Source: Hyalangium versicolor (GTDB lineage: Bacteria > Myxococcota > Myxococcia > Myxococcales > Myxococcaceae). From it: 64,000 nucleotides of DNA. The stretch's first letter is position 1. Each line of letters begins with the position of its first letter. Positions 18,147 through 27,387 of this stretch are shown piece after piece. The notes under the pieces were generated by a model that worked only from the letters and a program-made list of their open reading frames with translations, did not search any database and was not told the DNA's origin. The stretch lies in the NCBI RefSeq assembly GCF_020103695.1, contig NZ_JAHXBF010000002.1, positions 62,001 to 126,000 of the forward strand, given 5' to 3'. The position numbers and the translations under genes are program-made.

Positions 18147-18989
18147 CTACTCACTGGCTCCATTCGACTGGGCCGCTTCCAAGGCCGCCTCGCGTTCGAC
18201 TGCCCTCTTGTGCTCCTCCCAGGCTTCCAGGGCTGAAGCGACATGGTGAAGAGAATGGCGCTTCAGGCTCCGGTGGTATACCGCGAAGTAGTGCTCCCCG
18301 GCGATCGACACAAAGGCATAGGGTTTGGCTGAGTAGTTCATCAACCATTCCTCCGCCTCAGCCCGTGTGGCAAACGAAGACATCTGTGAGGGGAGTCCTC
18401 TGGCGGTCAGTGCTTCCAATTCCGACTCAATAGGATAATCGCGATACATGCCGCGCGTATTGTCCTCACGCCTGTACCAAAACTGATGGTATTCATCGCC
18501 AATGAGGATGTAGGCCGGGCTCGGAGGTTCCGCGGCACTCCTCATCCAGGCTTCCGCCTCCTCGTGGCGGGTGAAGTGCGCGATGGCCACTGGGGCATAT
18601 TCCAATTGATTGCTAAAAAAGTCCCCAGCCTCATCGAGCTGTCCCGTATCCGCGATGAAGTTGAGGAGGGAGATGAGCAAGCGCACGTGCTGCTTCTGTT
18701 CAGGCTCAGATGTTTTGTCCAGGGTCTTGAGCAGCAGTTCTACCGCCCTCTGCGCGAACATCTCCTTGTACGTGCCGAGACGTGCGCTGGCATGTGGACG
18801 TTCTGATGGAACTGCCGCCTTGAGGGAGTCCTCGAATTGGTAGACTTGGCCCGTAACGTGGACGAAGTTGCTGAGTGCACGCAAATAGAGCCAGAGATTC
18901 TCTTCCTCCTCTCGGCCTTCTAAGTGCGCTGCTTGCCGCCGGGACGCGATGAGGCTCGCGGCGTTTGCAAGAGCCTCGAGAATTGTCAC
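18147..18989 (-). CDS. uncharacterised protein with two C-terminal repeats
   Basis: A 280-residue protein of no family I recognise. The N-terminal half is helical (LEALANAASLIASRRQAAHLEG ... LLKTLDKTSEPEQKQHVRLL in pieces). The C-terminal half holds two copies of a module of about 45 residues: FTRHEEAEAWMRSAAEPP...YILIGDEYHQFWYRR and FATRAEAEEWLMNYSAKP...FVSIAGEHYFAVYHR. The GTG at 18989 was chosen because GGAGG stands seven bases before it. A longer frame to 19043 would overlap menB. It follows menB by 41 bases on the same strand. No signal or membrane segment. Confidence 0.6.
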   Translation of the reverse strand: MTILEALANAASLIASRRQAAHLEGREEEENLWLYLRALSNFVHVTGQVYQFEDSLKAAVPSERPHASARLGTYKEMFAQRAVELLLKTLDKTSEPEQKQHVRLLISLLNFIADTGQLDEAGDFFSNQLEYAPVAIAHFTRHEEAEAWMRSAAEPPSPAYILIGDEYHQFWYRREDNTRGMYRDYPIESELEALTARGLPSQMSSFATRAEAEEWLMNYSAKPYAFVSIAGEHYFAVYHRSLKRHSLHHVASALEAWEEHKRAVEREAALEAAQSNGASE

Positions 18990-19030
18990 CTGGATGCCTC
19001 CAGGAGTGCGTGGCCGACACCCAGTGAGGC

Positions 19031-19924
19031 TCAGTACGTCCACGGGAAGCGCTTGAAGTTGCGCTTGCGCTTCTGCACGAAGGCGTCGCGGCCCTCCTGG
19101 GCCTCCTCGGTGCCATAGGCCAGGCGCGTGGCCTCTCCGGCGAAGAGCTGCTGGCCCACCATGCCGTCATCCGGGAGGTTGAAGCCGTACTTGAGCATCT
19201 TGATGGCGGTGGGGCTCTTGGTGTTGACCTCAGCGGCCCAGTCGAGCGCGAAGTCCTCGAGCTGCGCGTGCGGCACCACCGCGTTGACCATGCCCATCTG
19301 GAAGGCCTCCTCGGCGGTGTAGTTGCGGCCAATGAAGAAGACCTCGCGGGCGCGCTTCTGGCCCACCTGCCGCGCCAGCAGCGCCGAGCCATAGCCGCTG
19401 TCGAAGCTGGCCACGTCCGGATCCGTCTGCTTGAAGAGAGCATTCTCCTTGCTGGCGATCGTCAAGTCACACACCACGTGGAGGCTGTGCCCACCGCCCA
19501 CCGCCCAGCCCGGAACCACGGCGATGACGACCTTCGGAATGAAGCGGATCTGCCGCTGGACCTCCAGGATGTGCAGGCGCCCCAGCTTCGCTGGGTCCAC
19601 CTTGCCCTCCTCACCCTCGTATTTGTAACCGTCCTTGCCGCGGATGCGCTGGTCTCCGCCCGAGCAGAACGCCCACCCGCCATCCTTGGGCGAGGGCCCG
19701 TTGCCGGTGATGAGCACGCAGCCCACGTCCGTCATGAAGCGGGTGGCCTCGAGCGCCGTGGCCAACTCGTCCACGGTGCGCGGCCGGAAGGCATTGCGCA
19801 CCTCGGGGCGGTTGAAGGCGATGCGCACGGTGCCGTGGTCCACCGAGCGGTGGAAGGTGAGGTCCTTGAAGTTGAAGCCCTCGACGGCCGTCCAGCGCGC
19901 CGGGTTGAAGATGGCCGAGACCAT
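19031..19924 (-). CDS. menB: 1,4-dihydroxy-2-naphthoyl-CoA synthase
   Basis: Crotonase-fold enzyme of menaquinone synthesis that closes the second ring of o-succinylbenzoyl-CoA. The 297-residue protein has the MenB hallmarks: FNRPEVRNAFRPRTVDEL, AFCSGGDQRIRG, VPGWAVGGGHSLHVVCDLTIAS, DPDVASFDSGYGSA and a C-terminal KRKRNFKRFPWTY-like tail typical of MenB. Other men genes are not in the window, so the pathway is dispersed. It lies 63 bases downstream of the glutathione-reductase-like gene on the same strand. Confidence 0.95.
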   Translation of the reverse strand: MVSAIFNPARWTAVEGFNFKDLTFHRSVDHGTVRIAFNRPEVRNAFRPRTVDELATALEATRFMTDVGCVLITGNGPSPKDGGWAFCSGGDQRIRGKDGYKYEGEEGKVDPAKLGRLHILEVQRQIRFIPKVVIAVVPGWAVGGGHSLHVVCDLTIASKENALFKQTDPDVASFDSGYGSALLARQVGQKRAREVFFIGRNYTAEEAFQMGMVNAVVPHAQLEDFALDWAAEVNTKSPTAIKMLKYGFNLPDDGMVGQQLFAGEATRLAYGTEEAQEGRDAFVQKRKRNFKRFPWTY

Positions 19925-19987
19925 GGAGTCACTCCAGGAGAGAAGTCGGTTGGAGGCTGGACCCTACCAGCCTCCCGGCGACGTGGC

Positions 19988-21394
19988 TCACTTCTTCACG
20001 GCATCCCGGCCAAGCTCCTCGGTGGCGGTGGCCTGGGGCTCCGGCCGCTTGTCACGCATAGTGACGAACTCCTCGGCGGCCGTGGGGTGGATGCCCACCG
20101 TGGAGTCGAGCTGCTTCTTGGTGACGCCGCACTTGAGCGCCACGGCCAGCCCCTGGATGATCTCCGGCGCGTCCGCGCCCACCATGTGGAAGCCGAGCAC
20201 CCGCCCGGACTTGCGCTCGACGATGAGCTTCATCATCGACCGCTCTTCCCGGCCACTCAGCGTGTGCTTCATGGGCCGGAAGCTGGACACGTACACGTCC
20301 ACCTCACCGTGCTGCTCACGGGCCTCAAGCTCGCTGAGTCCGACTGTTCCCACTGGGGGCTGGCTGAACACCGCGGAGGCGACTCCGGAGTGGTCCATCT
20401 GCATGGGGTTGTTGTTGAAGAGCGTCTCCGCCAGCGCGCGGCCCTCGGCGATGGCCACGGGGGTGAGGTTGAGGCGGTCCGTCACATCGCCCACCGCGTA
20501 GATGTTCTCCACGGAGGAGCGGGAGCCCTCGTCCACCACCACGGCTCCGCGCTCGTCCAGCTTCACTCCAACTTCTTCGAGCCCCAGCCCGCGGGTGTTG
20601 GGGATGCGTCCCGTGGCGAAGAGCACGGCGTCCGCCTCGAGCGTGTCGCCCATCCGCAGCAGCACGCTCAAGGTTCCATCCGAGCGCTTCTCGATGTCAC
20701 GGACGAAGACCTCGGAGCGGATGTCCACTCCCTTCTTGCGCATCTCCTGGGTGAGGAAGGCGCGGATGTCCTCATCGAAGCCACGCAGCACCGTGTCGCC
20801 TCGGATGAGCGTCGTCACCTTGACGCCGAGCGCGTTGAAGATGCCGGCGAACTCCACGCCGATGTAGCCCCCACCGACGATGATGATCCGGCGCGGCAGA
20901 TCCTTCAGGTTCAGCGCTCCATCCGAGGTGATGACGTGCTCGATGCCGGGCAGCTCGGGCAGGAAGGGATGCGAGCCGGTGGAGACGAGGATGTTGGCCG
21001 CCGTGTAGCGCTGGCCGCCGACCTCCACGGTGTGGGGATCGACGATCCGCCCGTGTCCCTCGATGAGCTGTACGCCCGAGTCTCGCAGGAGCCGCTTGTA
21101 GACACCGTTGAGGCGATCGAGCTCCTTGTCCTTGGCGGCTTGGAGCTTCTTCCAATCGTGCTTCGACTCGGGAACGGACCAGCCGAATCCGGCGGCATCC
21201 TCGAAGTCGTGACGGAAGTGGGCGCCATAGACGAGCAGCTTCTTGGGAACGCAGCCGCGCAGGACGCAGGTGCCGCCAACGCGATCCGACTCGCAGATGG
21301 CCACTCGAGCGCCATAGGAACCGGCGCGGCGACTGGAGGCCACTCCGCCCGAGCCAGCTCCAATGGTGAATAGATCAAAGTCGTATTGAGGCAT
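19988..21394 (-). CDS. gor: glutathione-disulfide reductase family flavoenzyme
   Basis: A 468-residue class I pyridine-nucleotide disulfide oxidoreductase. It shows the FAD motif IGAGSGGVASSRRAG, the redox pair in GGTCVLRGCVPKKL, the NAD(P) fold IIIVGGGYIGVEFAG, the second FAD contact ATGRIPNT/YAVGDVTDR, and the C-terminal His-Glu pair in VGIHPTAAEEFVT. The GGTCVxRGCVPKK form and overall length fit glutathione reductase better than lipoamide or mercuric reductase. It should keep a low-molecular-weight thiol reduced with NADPH. GGAGG lies six bases before the ATG. Confidence 0.88.
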   Translation of the reverse strand: MPQYDFDLFTIGAGSGGVASSRRAGSYGARVAICESDRVGGTCVLRGCVPKKLLVYGAHFRHDFEDAAGFGWSVPESKHDWKKLQAAKDKELDRLNGVYKRLLRDSGVQLIEGHGRIVDPHTVEVGGQRYTAANILVSTGSHPFLPELPGIEHVITSDGALNLKDLPRRIIIVGGGYIGVEFAGIFNALGVKVTTLIRGDTVLRGFDEDIRAFLTQEMRKKGVDIRSEVFVRDIEKRSDGTLSVLLRMGDTLEADAVLFATGRIPNTRGLGLEEVGVKLDERGAVVVDEGSRSSVENIYAVGDVTDRLNLTPVAIAEGRALAETLFNNNPMQMDHSGVASAVFSQPPVGTVGLSELEAREQHGEVDVYVSSFRPMKHTLSGREERSMMKLIVERKSGRVLGFHMVGADAPEIIQGLAVALKCGVTKKQLDSTVGIHPTAAEEFVTMRDKRPEPQATATEELGRDAVKK

Positions 21395-21477
21395 GGGTCT
21401 CCTCCCCTTCGAATCCAGGGAATCCGGGAGGCGACCTTAGCCGGGCTCAGGCTCGCACACCGAGCGTTTCTGAAGCG

Positions 21478-22164
21478 TCAGACTGCCGTGACAGGCGCGG
21501 GGCTCGCGAGCGATTGGGGCTCCCGCGCCGAGAGGGCGATGCAGAACTGCCCCGCCCAATACAACACCATGATCACGTAGCTGGCGCCGGCCACGGGTTG
21601 AACGAAGAGCTGGATGGCGATCAACCCATCGCTCGCGGCGAACATCAGCGCCCCCGCCAACGCGACCCATTGCTTGCGCCGCTCCAGGCCCGCCTCCCCC
21701 ACCATGGCCGCCGAACGCCACATCATCGTGCAGATGACGGCGACATAAGTCGTGACCGGCAGCGCCATGCCTCCGAGCCCCGGCCAGAGGAACACGGAAG
21801 TTCCCACGGCGAGAAGCGCGAAGGGCAGGCCGCGCGCAAGGCTCGGGGTGCGTGTCACCGTGAGATAGGCGGCGACGTACGCGACGTGCGCGAACAAGAA
21901 GGCCCCCAGTCCGTGCAGGAACAAGTGGGGCCCCACCTCCAACAGCACGTCCCCCACCAACGAGAGGACGAGCCCCACGCAGATGAGCCGTGCATAGCGC
22001 TCACGCGGTGGCCACAGCCATGCAAGCAGGCAGACAATCGGGATGGCCTTGGCCCCCAGCTTGAGGTGGGCAGCCTCCAGCGCCACTCCCAGAAGAAAGA
22101 GTCCTCCTCCCAGCATGCCTGCTCCCGCGAGAACCCTGGTTCTGTCAGCCACCCTCACGCTCAT
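21478..22164 (-). CDS. lysoplasmalogenase (YhhN/TMEM86 family)
   Basis: A 228-residue integral membrane protein with about eight hydrophobic segments. The YhhN-type acidic residues are in GLVLSLVGDVLLEVG and LMFAASDGLIAIQLF. Family members hydrolyse the vinyl-ether bond of lysoplasmalogens. Myxobacteria are unusual among aerobes in making ether/plasmalogen lipids that serve in development, so this activity would have a natural substrate. The gene is divergent from the HEAT-repeat gene with only 33 bases between start codons. Confidence 0.82.
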   Translation of the reverse strand: MSVRVADRTRVLAGAGMLGGGLFLLGVALEAAHLKLGAKAIPIVCLLAWLWPPRERYARLICVGLVLSLVGDVLLEVGPHLFLHGLGAFLFAHVAYVAAYLTVTRTPSLARGLPFALLAVGTSVFLWPGLGGMALPVTTYVAVICTMMWRSAAMVGEAGLERRKQWVALAGALMFAASDGLIAIQLFVQPVAGASYVIMVLYWAGQFCIALSAREPQSLASPAPVTAV

Positions 22165-22197
22165 GCCCGCATCGTACTGTGGATGAGGGAGAGTACG

Positions 22198-23925
22198 ATG
22201 GCTCTCGGGTGGTCAGCTCAGAGGTTCGAGCGCGTCAGGGGTGCGCCCAAACGAGGTGGCCAGGCGATGAGCGACGAACTCGAACACCTGAAGCGCAAGG
22301 CCAGACCGGACGACATCGAGTCCCTGCGTCGTCTGGACCGAGCCCTCCAACGCACGGGCTGGCATGTGGAGGGGAAGACCTTCCGGGAGTGGATCTCCGA
22401 GTACATCCAGTATCCCCTCAACCGGTACCTCGATGCGCCCCCTCCCGCGGAGCACCTGATCGCCAGCGGACTGGCAGCCGTCCCCGCCCTGGTCGAGACA
22501 CTGCGCACGAAGCGGCTCTCCACTGAGAGCCAGCACGACATCCGGATTCGAGGCCACTGTGTCCTGACACTGGCCAATATCCATCCCCTGCCCACCTGTG
22601 CTGTCTCCGCGCTCCTGGAGACCCTCCGCGTCCCGAGCACCATGCTGCGCCGCCTGACCCTTCGGGCCCTGGCGCAATTCCCGCTCCGCCCGACTCCACT
22701 TGCCGTCGATGAGCTCCTCTCGTGCCTTGCACTCCGCCACGAGCCGTATGTCCGAGCCGAGGCCGCGGGTGTCCTGTCCAGGTTTGGCGCTCCACTCCCT
22801 CCCGAAATCCGCCGCGAGGCGCTGAAGCGGCTGACGGATCCAGACAGCCGGGTGCGGCGCAATGTCCTCCGGCTCCTCGCGCGGCTCCCTGCTCCCGACC
22901 CGGAGGTGCGCACGGCGCTCGAGGAGCACGTCATCCTGGATGATGCCAACCGGTTGGAAGCCATCAGGGCCCTGCTCGCATTCGATGAGCCCCGAGCCCT
23001 CAAGTTCCTCCAGGACGAGCTCCTCGGAGTGGAGAAGGACGAGCGGGACAATCGCCGCGCGCTGGTCTGTCTCCGGGCCCTCCAGCTCGTCGAAGCGCTT
23101 GGCGCGAGGGCCATGCCCACGCTCCCGGCGCTGCGCCGCATCTCTCACAGAGCGAGCGTCGCGGGGTTCCTCTATACGGCCATCGACAGCATCGCGAGGG
23201 ATCAGCTCTCCGCGAAGAGCCCCGCCCCGAGCCCTGAGCAGCTCCGCGACGAACGCGCCGTCCGGCTCCTGGAGGCCCCCACTGCCCTAAGGCCCGACGA
23301 GCCGCCAGACAGAGCCCTCTCACGCTGGGCCGCGGGGTTCCTCCCGTACGGACGCGAGCTGTGCGTACGCATCGCGCTGGCGGCCGCTCGGCACGTGGCG
23401 AACCTCTGGGAAACCGAGTACTCCTTGTATGGCTCGCCCCGAGACGCCCTGCATCTCCTGGCGGAATGGCTCGACGATCCCAACGACACGAGCGCGCGGA
23501 GGGCTGTCGAACGGGCGGACATCATCCCCAGCCAGCTCTGTGCCCCATCGGCATTCTCGGCCTCCTGGTGCACCACCTTCGCCACCCTCTGTGTGGCCAC
23601 GGAGGAACAGCTCAAGGAATGGACACGCGGCGTCCAACCGCTCGAATCGGCGGAGGGGGGCTTCCTGGGTTCCGCTGTCCTCAGCGCCTGCCGTGCACTC
23701 GGCAGCAGATCCGTCATCACCCTGGCACTCGGCTCCGCCGAGGAAGCACCGCGACTGTCCCAGGAAGAGGCCGCCCGAGAGGTACGCAAGGCCATCGTGG
23801 ACGAGGTCCTCCCCTGGATCTGCGGCACGTGGGATCCCGTGAAGGACGTCCTCGAGCGACGCAGGCAATGGCTTGCACCTCCACCGGCACCAGCCCCGGG
23901 GAGCACAGGCCGATATCCACCCTGA
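22198..23925 (+). CDS. HEAT-repeat protein
   Basis: About 575 residues of alpha-helical repeats. Pairs such as HCVLTLANIHPLPTCAVSALLETL, LRRLTLRALAQFPLRPTP, VRAEAAGVLSRFGAPLPPEIRREAL and VRRNVLRLLARLPAPDPEVRTAL (read in pieces) are classic HEAT/PBS-lyase-like units over residues 70-290. The C-terminal half is helical but less regular. No signal peptide or enzyme motif, so a scaffold role is likely. ATG 22198 follows a GGAG site; ATG 22267 is an alternative start at the natural-looking MSDELEHL. Confidence 0.7.
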   Translation: MALGWSAQRFERVRGAPKRGGQAMSDELEHLKRKARPDDIESLRRLDRALQRTGWHVEGKTFREWISEYIQYPLNRYLDAPPPAEHLIASGLAAVPALVETLRTKRLSTESQHDIRIRGHCVLTLANIHPLPTCAVSALLETLRVPSTMLRRLTLRALAQFPLRPTPLAVDELLSCLALRHEPYVRAEAAGVLSRFGAPLPPEIRREALKRLTDPDSRVRRNVLRLLARLPAPDPEVRTALEEHVILDDANRLEAIRALLAFDEPRALKFLQDELLGVEKDERDNRRALVCLRALQLVEALGARAMPTLPALRRISHRASVAGFLYTAIDSIARDQLSAKSPAPSPEQLRDERAVRLLEAPTALRPDEPPDRALSRWAAGFLPYGRELCVRIALAAARHVANLWETEYSLYGSPRDALHLLAEWLDDPNDTSARRAVERADIIPSQLCAPSAFSASWCTTFATLCVATEEQLKEWTRGVQPLESAEGGFLGSAVLSACRALGSRSVITLALGSAEEAPRLSQEEAAREVRKAIVDEVLPWICGTWDPVKDVLERRRQWLAPPPAPAPGSTGRYPP

Positions 23926-23949
23926 AGGGAAAGGGCCTGAGCCCGGCGC

Positions 23950-25293
23950 TCACGGCTCCTCGGGCTCGGGAGCCTCCAGCAGCTTGTAGAGCGTCTTGCG
24001 GTCCACGGCCAGGAGCCGCGCCGCCTCGCTCTTGTTGCCGCCCACGTGTTGCAGCACGTGCGCGGCGTACCGCCGGGACAGCTCCGCCAGGCTCGGCATG
24101 TCCTCCGCCAGCCCCGTGGCCTTCTTCGAGGCGTCGTCCCCGATGGGCGCCGGGAAGTCCTGCGGCCCCAGCACTCCCGTCACGTTGAGCGCCAGCGCCC
24201 GCGCCACCACGTTCTCCAACTGCCGCACGTTGCCCGGCCAGTCGTATGCCGTCAGCCGCGACATCCCCTCCGGAGTCACCACCGGCCGCACCCCACCCCG
24301 CGCGTGCAGCGCCGCGAAGTGATCCACCAACGCCGGAATGTCCTCCCGGCGCTCGCGCAGCGGCGGCAGGCGCAGGTGCACCACGTCCAGCCGGTACATC
24401 AAATCCTCGCGGAACAGCCCCTCCGCCACCCGATCCTTCAAGTCCTTGTTCGTCGCCGCCACCACCCGCACGTCCACCTTCACCGGCGCGCTCTCTCCGA
24501 CCCGGCGGATCTCTCCCTCCTGCAGCACGCGCAGCAACTGCGACTGCACCTTGGGCCCCACGTCTCCAATCTCGTCCAGGAAGAGCGTGCCACCGTGGGC
24601 CTCCTCGAACAGGCCGCGCCGCGCCCCCGCCGCTCCGGTGAAGGACCCGCGCGCGTGCCCGAACAGCTCGCTCTCCATCAGCGTCTCGGCGATCGCGCCG
24701 CAGTCCACCGGGATGAACGGCCCGCTGGCCCGCGACGAACGCTTGTGCAGCGAGCGCGCCACCATCTCCTTGCCCGTCCCCGTCTCGCCCGTAATCAACA
24801 CCGGCACCTGCGTGGTCGCCGCCCGCGCCACCTGCTTGTACACCTCGAGCAGCGCCGGGCTACGGCCCACCAGGGTGCTGCGCTCCACCTGCTTGCGCAG
24901 CGAACGGTTCTCCTCCACCAACCGCTTCTGCTCCAGCGCCCGCTTCGCCACCCGCAAGATGGCGTCCACGTCGAAGGGCTTCGCCAGGTAGTCGAAGGCG
25001 CCCTGCTGGATGCTGTCCAGCGCGCCCTCGATGTTCCCGAACGCCGTCACCACGATGACCGGCGTGTCCGGCAGCTTCGCCTTCACCTCCTGCAGCACCT
25101 GGAGCCCATCGCCCGGGTTGGGCATCGCCATGTCCGTAAGCACCAGGTCGAACGGCCCATCCTCGGCCAGCCGCTCGGAGGCGCCCTTCGGATCCGAGGC
25201 CGCCAGCACCTCACCCAGCGTGCCCAGCAACCGCTTCAGCAGATCCCTCGCATGAGGGTCATCGTCCACCGCGAGGATGCGGGTGGTCGTCAT
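23950..25293 (-). CDS. NtrC-family response regulator with GSFTGA loop
   Basis: A 447-residue regulator. The receiver has VDDDP and acceptor Asp54 in VLTDMAMP. The AAA+ domain has Walker A GETGTGKE and Walker B GTLFLDEIGD, and the sigma-54 contact loop reads GSFTGA instead of GAFTGA. The C-terminal Fis-type helix-turn-helix is GGNKSEAARLLAVDRKTLYKLL. The ATG at 25293 overlaps the kinase stop as ATGA; the longer open frame to 25881 is the kinase read out of phase. The loop variant is tolerated in some activators but can change sigma-54 contact. Candidate targets are the sigma-54-like promoters at 27307 and 27885. Confidence 0.92.
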   Translation of the reverse strand: MTTTRILAVDDDPHARDLLKRLLGTLGEVLAASDPKGASERLAEDGPFDLVLTDMAMPNPGDGLQVLQEVKAKLPDTPVIVVTAFGNIEGALDSIQQGAFDYLAKPFDVDAILRVAKRALEQKRLVEENRSLRKQVERSTLVGRSPALLEVYKQVARAATTQVPVLITGETGTGKEMVARSLHKRSSRASGPFIPVDCGAIAETLMESELFGHARGSFTGAAGARRGLFEEAHGGTLFLDEIGDVGPKVQSQLLRVLQEGEIRRVGESAPVKVDVRVVAATNKDLKDRVAEGLFREDLMYRLDVVHLRLPPLRERREDIPALVDHFAALHARGGVRPVVTPEGMSRLTAYDWPGNVRQLENVVARALALNVTGVLGPQDFPAPIGDDASKKATGLAEDMPSLAELSRRYAAHVLQHVGGNKSEAARLLAVDRKTLYKLLEAPEPEEP

Positions 25294-26705
25294 GGCGCCA
25301 CCTGGCGAGCCGCCCCAGCGGTCTCGGGAGCCCCGGCCGCCAGCGCGGCCACCCGGGGAAAGCGAACCGTCATCGTCGTACCCACTCCCTCCTGGGAGTC
25401 CACGCTCAGCGTGGCCCCATGCGCCTCCACCAGCCGCTTCGCCGTGGCCAACCCCAGCCCATGGCCCGGCAGCCCCCGAGCCTCGGGCGCGCGGAAGAAC
25501 GGCTGGAAGAGCGAACCCCGCGTCGCCGCGCTCATTCCAATACCGTTGTCCTTCACCTGCAGCACCGCCTCGCTTCCCTGCACCGCCACCCGCACCGAGA
25601 CGCTCGGCGAGGGCCGCCCCGCCGTGTACTTCACCGCGTTGGACACCAGGTTGCGCGCGATCACCTGCAGCAACTGGTTGGGGCAGTCCACCCGCACACC
25701 GGGCTCCAGCTCGCGCTCCAGCGTCACGCCCTGCGCCGCCGCCGTCTGCGCCAGCTCCAGCAGCACCGTCGTCACCGCCGTGTCCAGCTCCGCTGAGGTG
25801 CGCTCGCCCCGCGTGCCCGCCCGGCAGAAGCGCAGCAGCGCCTCGATAAGCTCGCCCATCCGCACCGCGCTCGACTCGCACTGGGACAGCATCTCCAGCG
25901 CTCCCGCGTCCTGCACCGCCCCCGTTCTCCGGATCAGCGTCAGGTAGCCCTTCAGCGGCGCCAGCGGCCCCATCAAGTCATGCGCCACCCGCCGGGTGAA
26001 CGAGTCCAACTCCTGGTTCACCCGCCCGAGCTCCTCGATCTGCCGCTGGATGGTGTTCTCCTGCCGCCGCAGCACCGCGGTGATGGACCAGCCCACCAGC
26101 AACGAGATGAGCATCGCCACCAGCGTCACCGCCGCGCCCACCGCGGTGTTGCGCACCCGCATGTAGGCCAGGTGCCCGATGAGCTCCTGCGCCTCGTCCG
26201 CGTTCTCCTTGGCCAACTGCGTGGCCAGCGCATCCACCTCCGTCACGAGCGGCCTGACGCGCTCCGTCAGGTGGTGCCGCGCCTTCTCCGCATCGCGCAA
26301 GTGCGAGAGCACCGCGGCCCCGCGCACCTCGTTGGCCAGCGTCTGGCACGCTCCGTTGAAGCGCTGCCAGGCCACCACCTTGCTCCCCGGGGGCAGGTTG
26401 CGCGTGTACGCCTCGGTGGAGCGGCGGATGCTCTCGAGGATGTCCTCCATCACCGCGTTGGCGGCCTTGCGGTCGTCATCATCCTTGGCGCGGATATGCG
26501 CCTCGATGGCGCTCTCCATGGAGAGCGCATCCACGCGAATGCGGCCGATCAGCCCCGCACGCTCCAGGGCCTGCCGCACCAGCGCGTCCACCTGCTGGCC
26601 GCTGCGAACCTCCGTCCACAGGGTGAAGCCCGCCACGGCGGACAGGAGCGCGACTGCGAAGAGGAACCCGGCCCTGTAGCCCCGAATGGGCGCGCGTGCG
26701 TTCAC
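25290..26705 (-). CDS. membrane sensor histidine kinase
   Basis: A 471-residue kinase with a membrane helix at the start (FLFAVALLSAVAGFTLW), a helical periplasmic sensor of about 150 residues (4-helix-bundle type, many Ala/Glu/Arg), a second helix (VGAAVTLVAMLISLLVGW), H-box SFTRRVAHDLMGPLAPLKGY, N-box NLVSNAVKYT and G-boxes DNGIGMSA and GHGLGLATAKRLV. The GTG at 26705 is used because longer versions run into the lipoprotein gene. It is coupled to the regulator downstream by ATGA and begins seven bases after the lipoprotein stop. Confidence 0.9.
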   Translation of the reverse strand: MNARAPIRGYRAGFLFAVALLSAVAGFTLWTEVRSGQQVDALVRQALERAGLIGRIRVDALSMESAIEAHIRAKDDDDRKAANAVMEDILESIRRSTEAYTRNLPPGSKVVAWQRFNGACQTLANEVRGAAVLSHLRDAEKARHHLTERVRPLVTEVDALATQLAKENADEAQELIGHLAYMRVRNTAVGAAVTLVAMLISLLVGWSITAVLRRQENTIQRQIEELGRVNQELDSFTRRVAHDLMGPLAPLKGYLTLIRRTGAVQDAGALEMLSQCESSAVRMGELIEALLRFCRAGTRGERTSAELDTAVTTVLLELAQTAAAQGVTLERELEPGVRVDCPNQLLQVIARNLVSNAVKYTAGRPSPSVSVRVAVQGSEAVLQVKDNGIGMSAATRGSLFQPFFRAPEARGLPGHGLGLATAKRLVEAHGATLSVDSQEGVGTTMTVRFPRVAALAAGAPETAGAARQVAP

Positions 26706-26712
26706 GGGGCGC

Positions 26713-27162
26713 TCAGGGCGAGGCCCCCTGCCCGCTCCCCGAGCTGGGTGCCGGAGGCTCGGGCGGTGGGCTGTGCCGACGAGCTCGGGAGAGCGCCGAC
26801 TCGAACCACACATCCGACATCTGTTCGTGCATCTCGGCCAGCTCGCGCTGCTGGACGTGGAGCTGCTGGTTGAGCTCCTCCAGCGCTCGGCGCTCGGACT
26901 CCGCGCGCGCCAGCTCCTCGCTCAACGCCTGCTCGGCCTGCTCGGCCTCAGCACGCTCCAGCTGATGCAGCTCCAGCGCCGCCTCCGCCGCCGCGAGACG
27001 ACAGCCCAGCTCGTCCGAGCGGGCGCGCTCTTCCTCATACCGGCGCTGCCACACTTCCGCTTCCTGTACTTGAGGCTGAATCGGCAGGGGCGCGACCACG
27101 GGTGCCGTCGCGCACCCCAGCCCCCACCACGCGACCACCGCGGAGATCAAGAGGTACCGCAT
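26713..27162 (-). CDS. coiled-coil lipoprotein, first gene of the kinase operon
   Basis: A 149-residue lipoprotein: signal peptide with lipobox GLGC (Cys17), then a coiled coil from about residue 38 to 115 rich in Glu, Ala, Leu and Arg, ending in a Pro/Ser-rich tail. It lies seven bases before the kinase start, so it may be a periplasmic accessory that informs the kinase about the envelope. No family recognised. The ATG at 27162 gives the only reading with a sensible signal peptide. Confidence 0.72.
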   Translation of the reverse strand: MRYLLISAVVAWWGLGCATAPVVAPLPIQPQVQEAEVWQRRYEEERARSDELGCRLAAAEAALELHQLERAEAEQAEQALSEELARAESERRALEELNQQLHVQQRELAEMHEQMSDVWFESALSRARRHSPPPEPPAPSSGSGQGASP

Positions 27163-27306
27163 GCCCCGCACATTGCAGGAGCGGGGAGGTGCCGTCAAAG
27201 ACCGGCCGGGTAGCCTTGGGGAGAACATCCTCATCATTGGTGTTCCAAATGTGGATCTTCTCCCCGAAAGAGGGCGCGGCGGCAAGCCGCTCCGAGCGAG
27301 CCTCCG

Positions 27307-27322
27307 TGGCACGCAGGGTGCT
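27307..27322 (+). promoter_or_regulatory. sigma-54-like promoter of the first KETA-rich gene
   Basis: TGGCACGCAGGGTGCT: TGGCACG is a perfect -24 element, ten bases separate GG (27308-27309) from GC (27320-27321), and the -12 reads GTGCT. The gene start is 66 bases after the GC. Confidence 0.55.
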
Positions 27323-27387
27323 CTAGCGAGGGAGTGCACACGGCCGCACCTCGCGCCGTCCCTGCCAGATACCGGAGATTTCCCGCC

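Noticed and set aside
24000..25881. Longer 643-codon version of the second NtrC-type regulator
   Set aside because: Residues before the MTTTRILAVDDD start are the kinase gene read in another frame; the ATGA overlap fixes the true start.
27277..27290. Short palindrome GCGGCAAGCCGC upstream of KETA copy 1
   Set aside because: Five-base arms in GC-rich DNA are expected by chance and no copy occurs upstream of the second gene.
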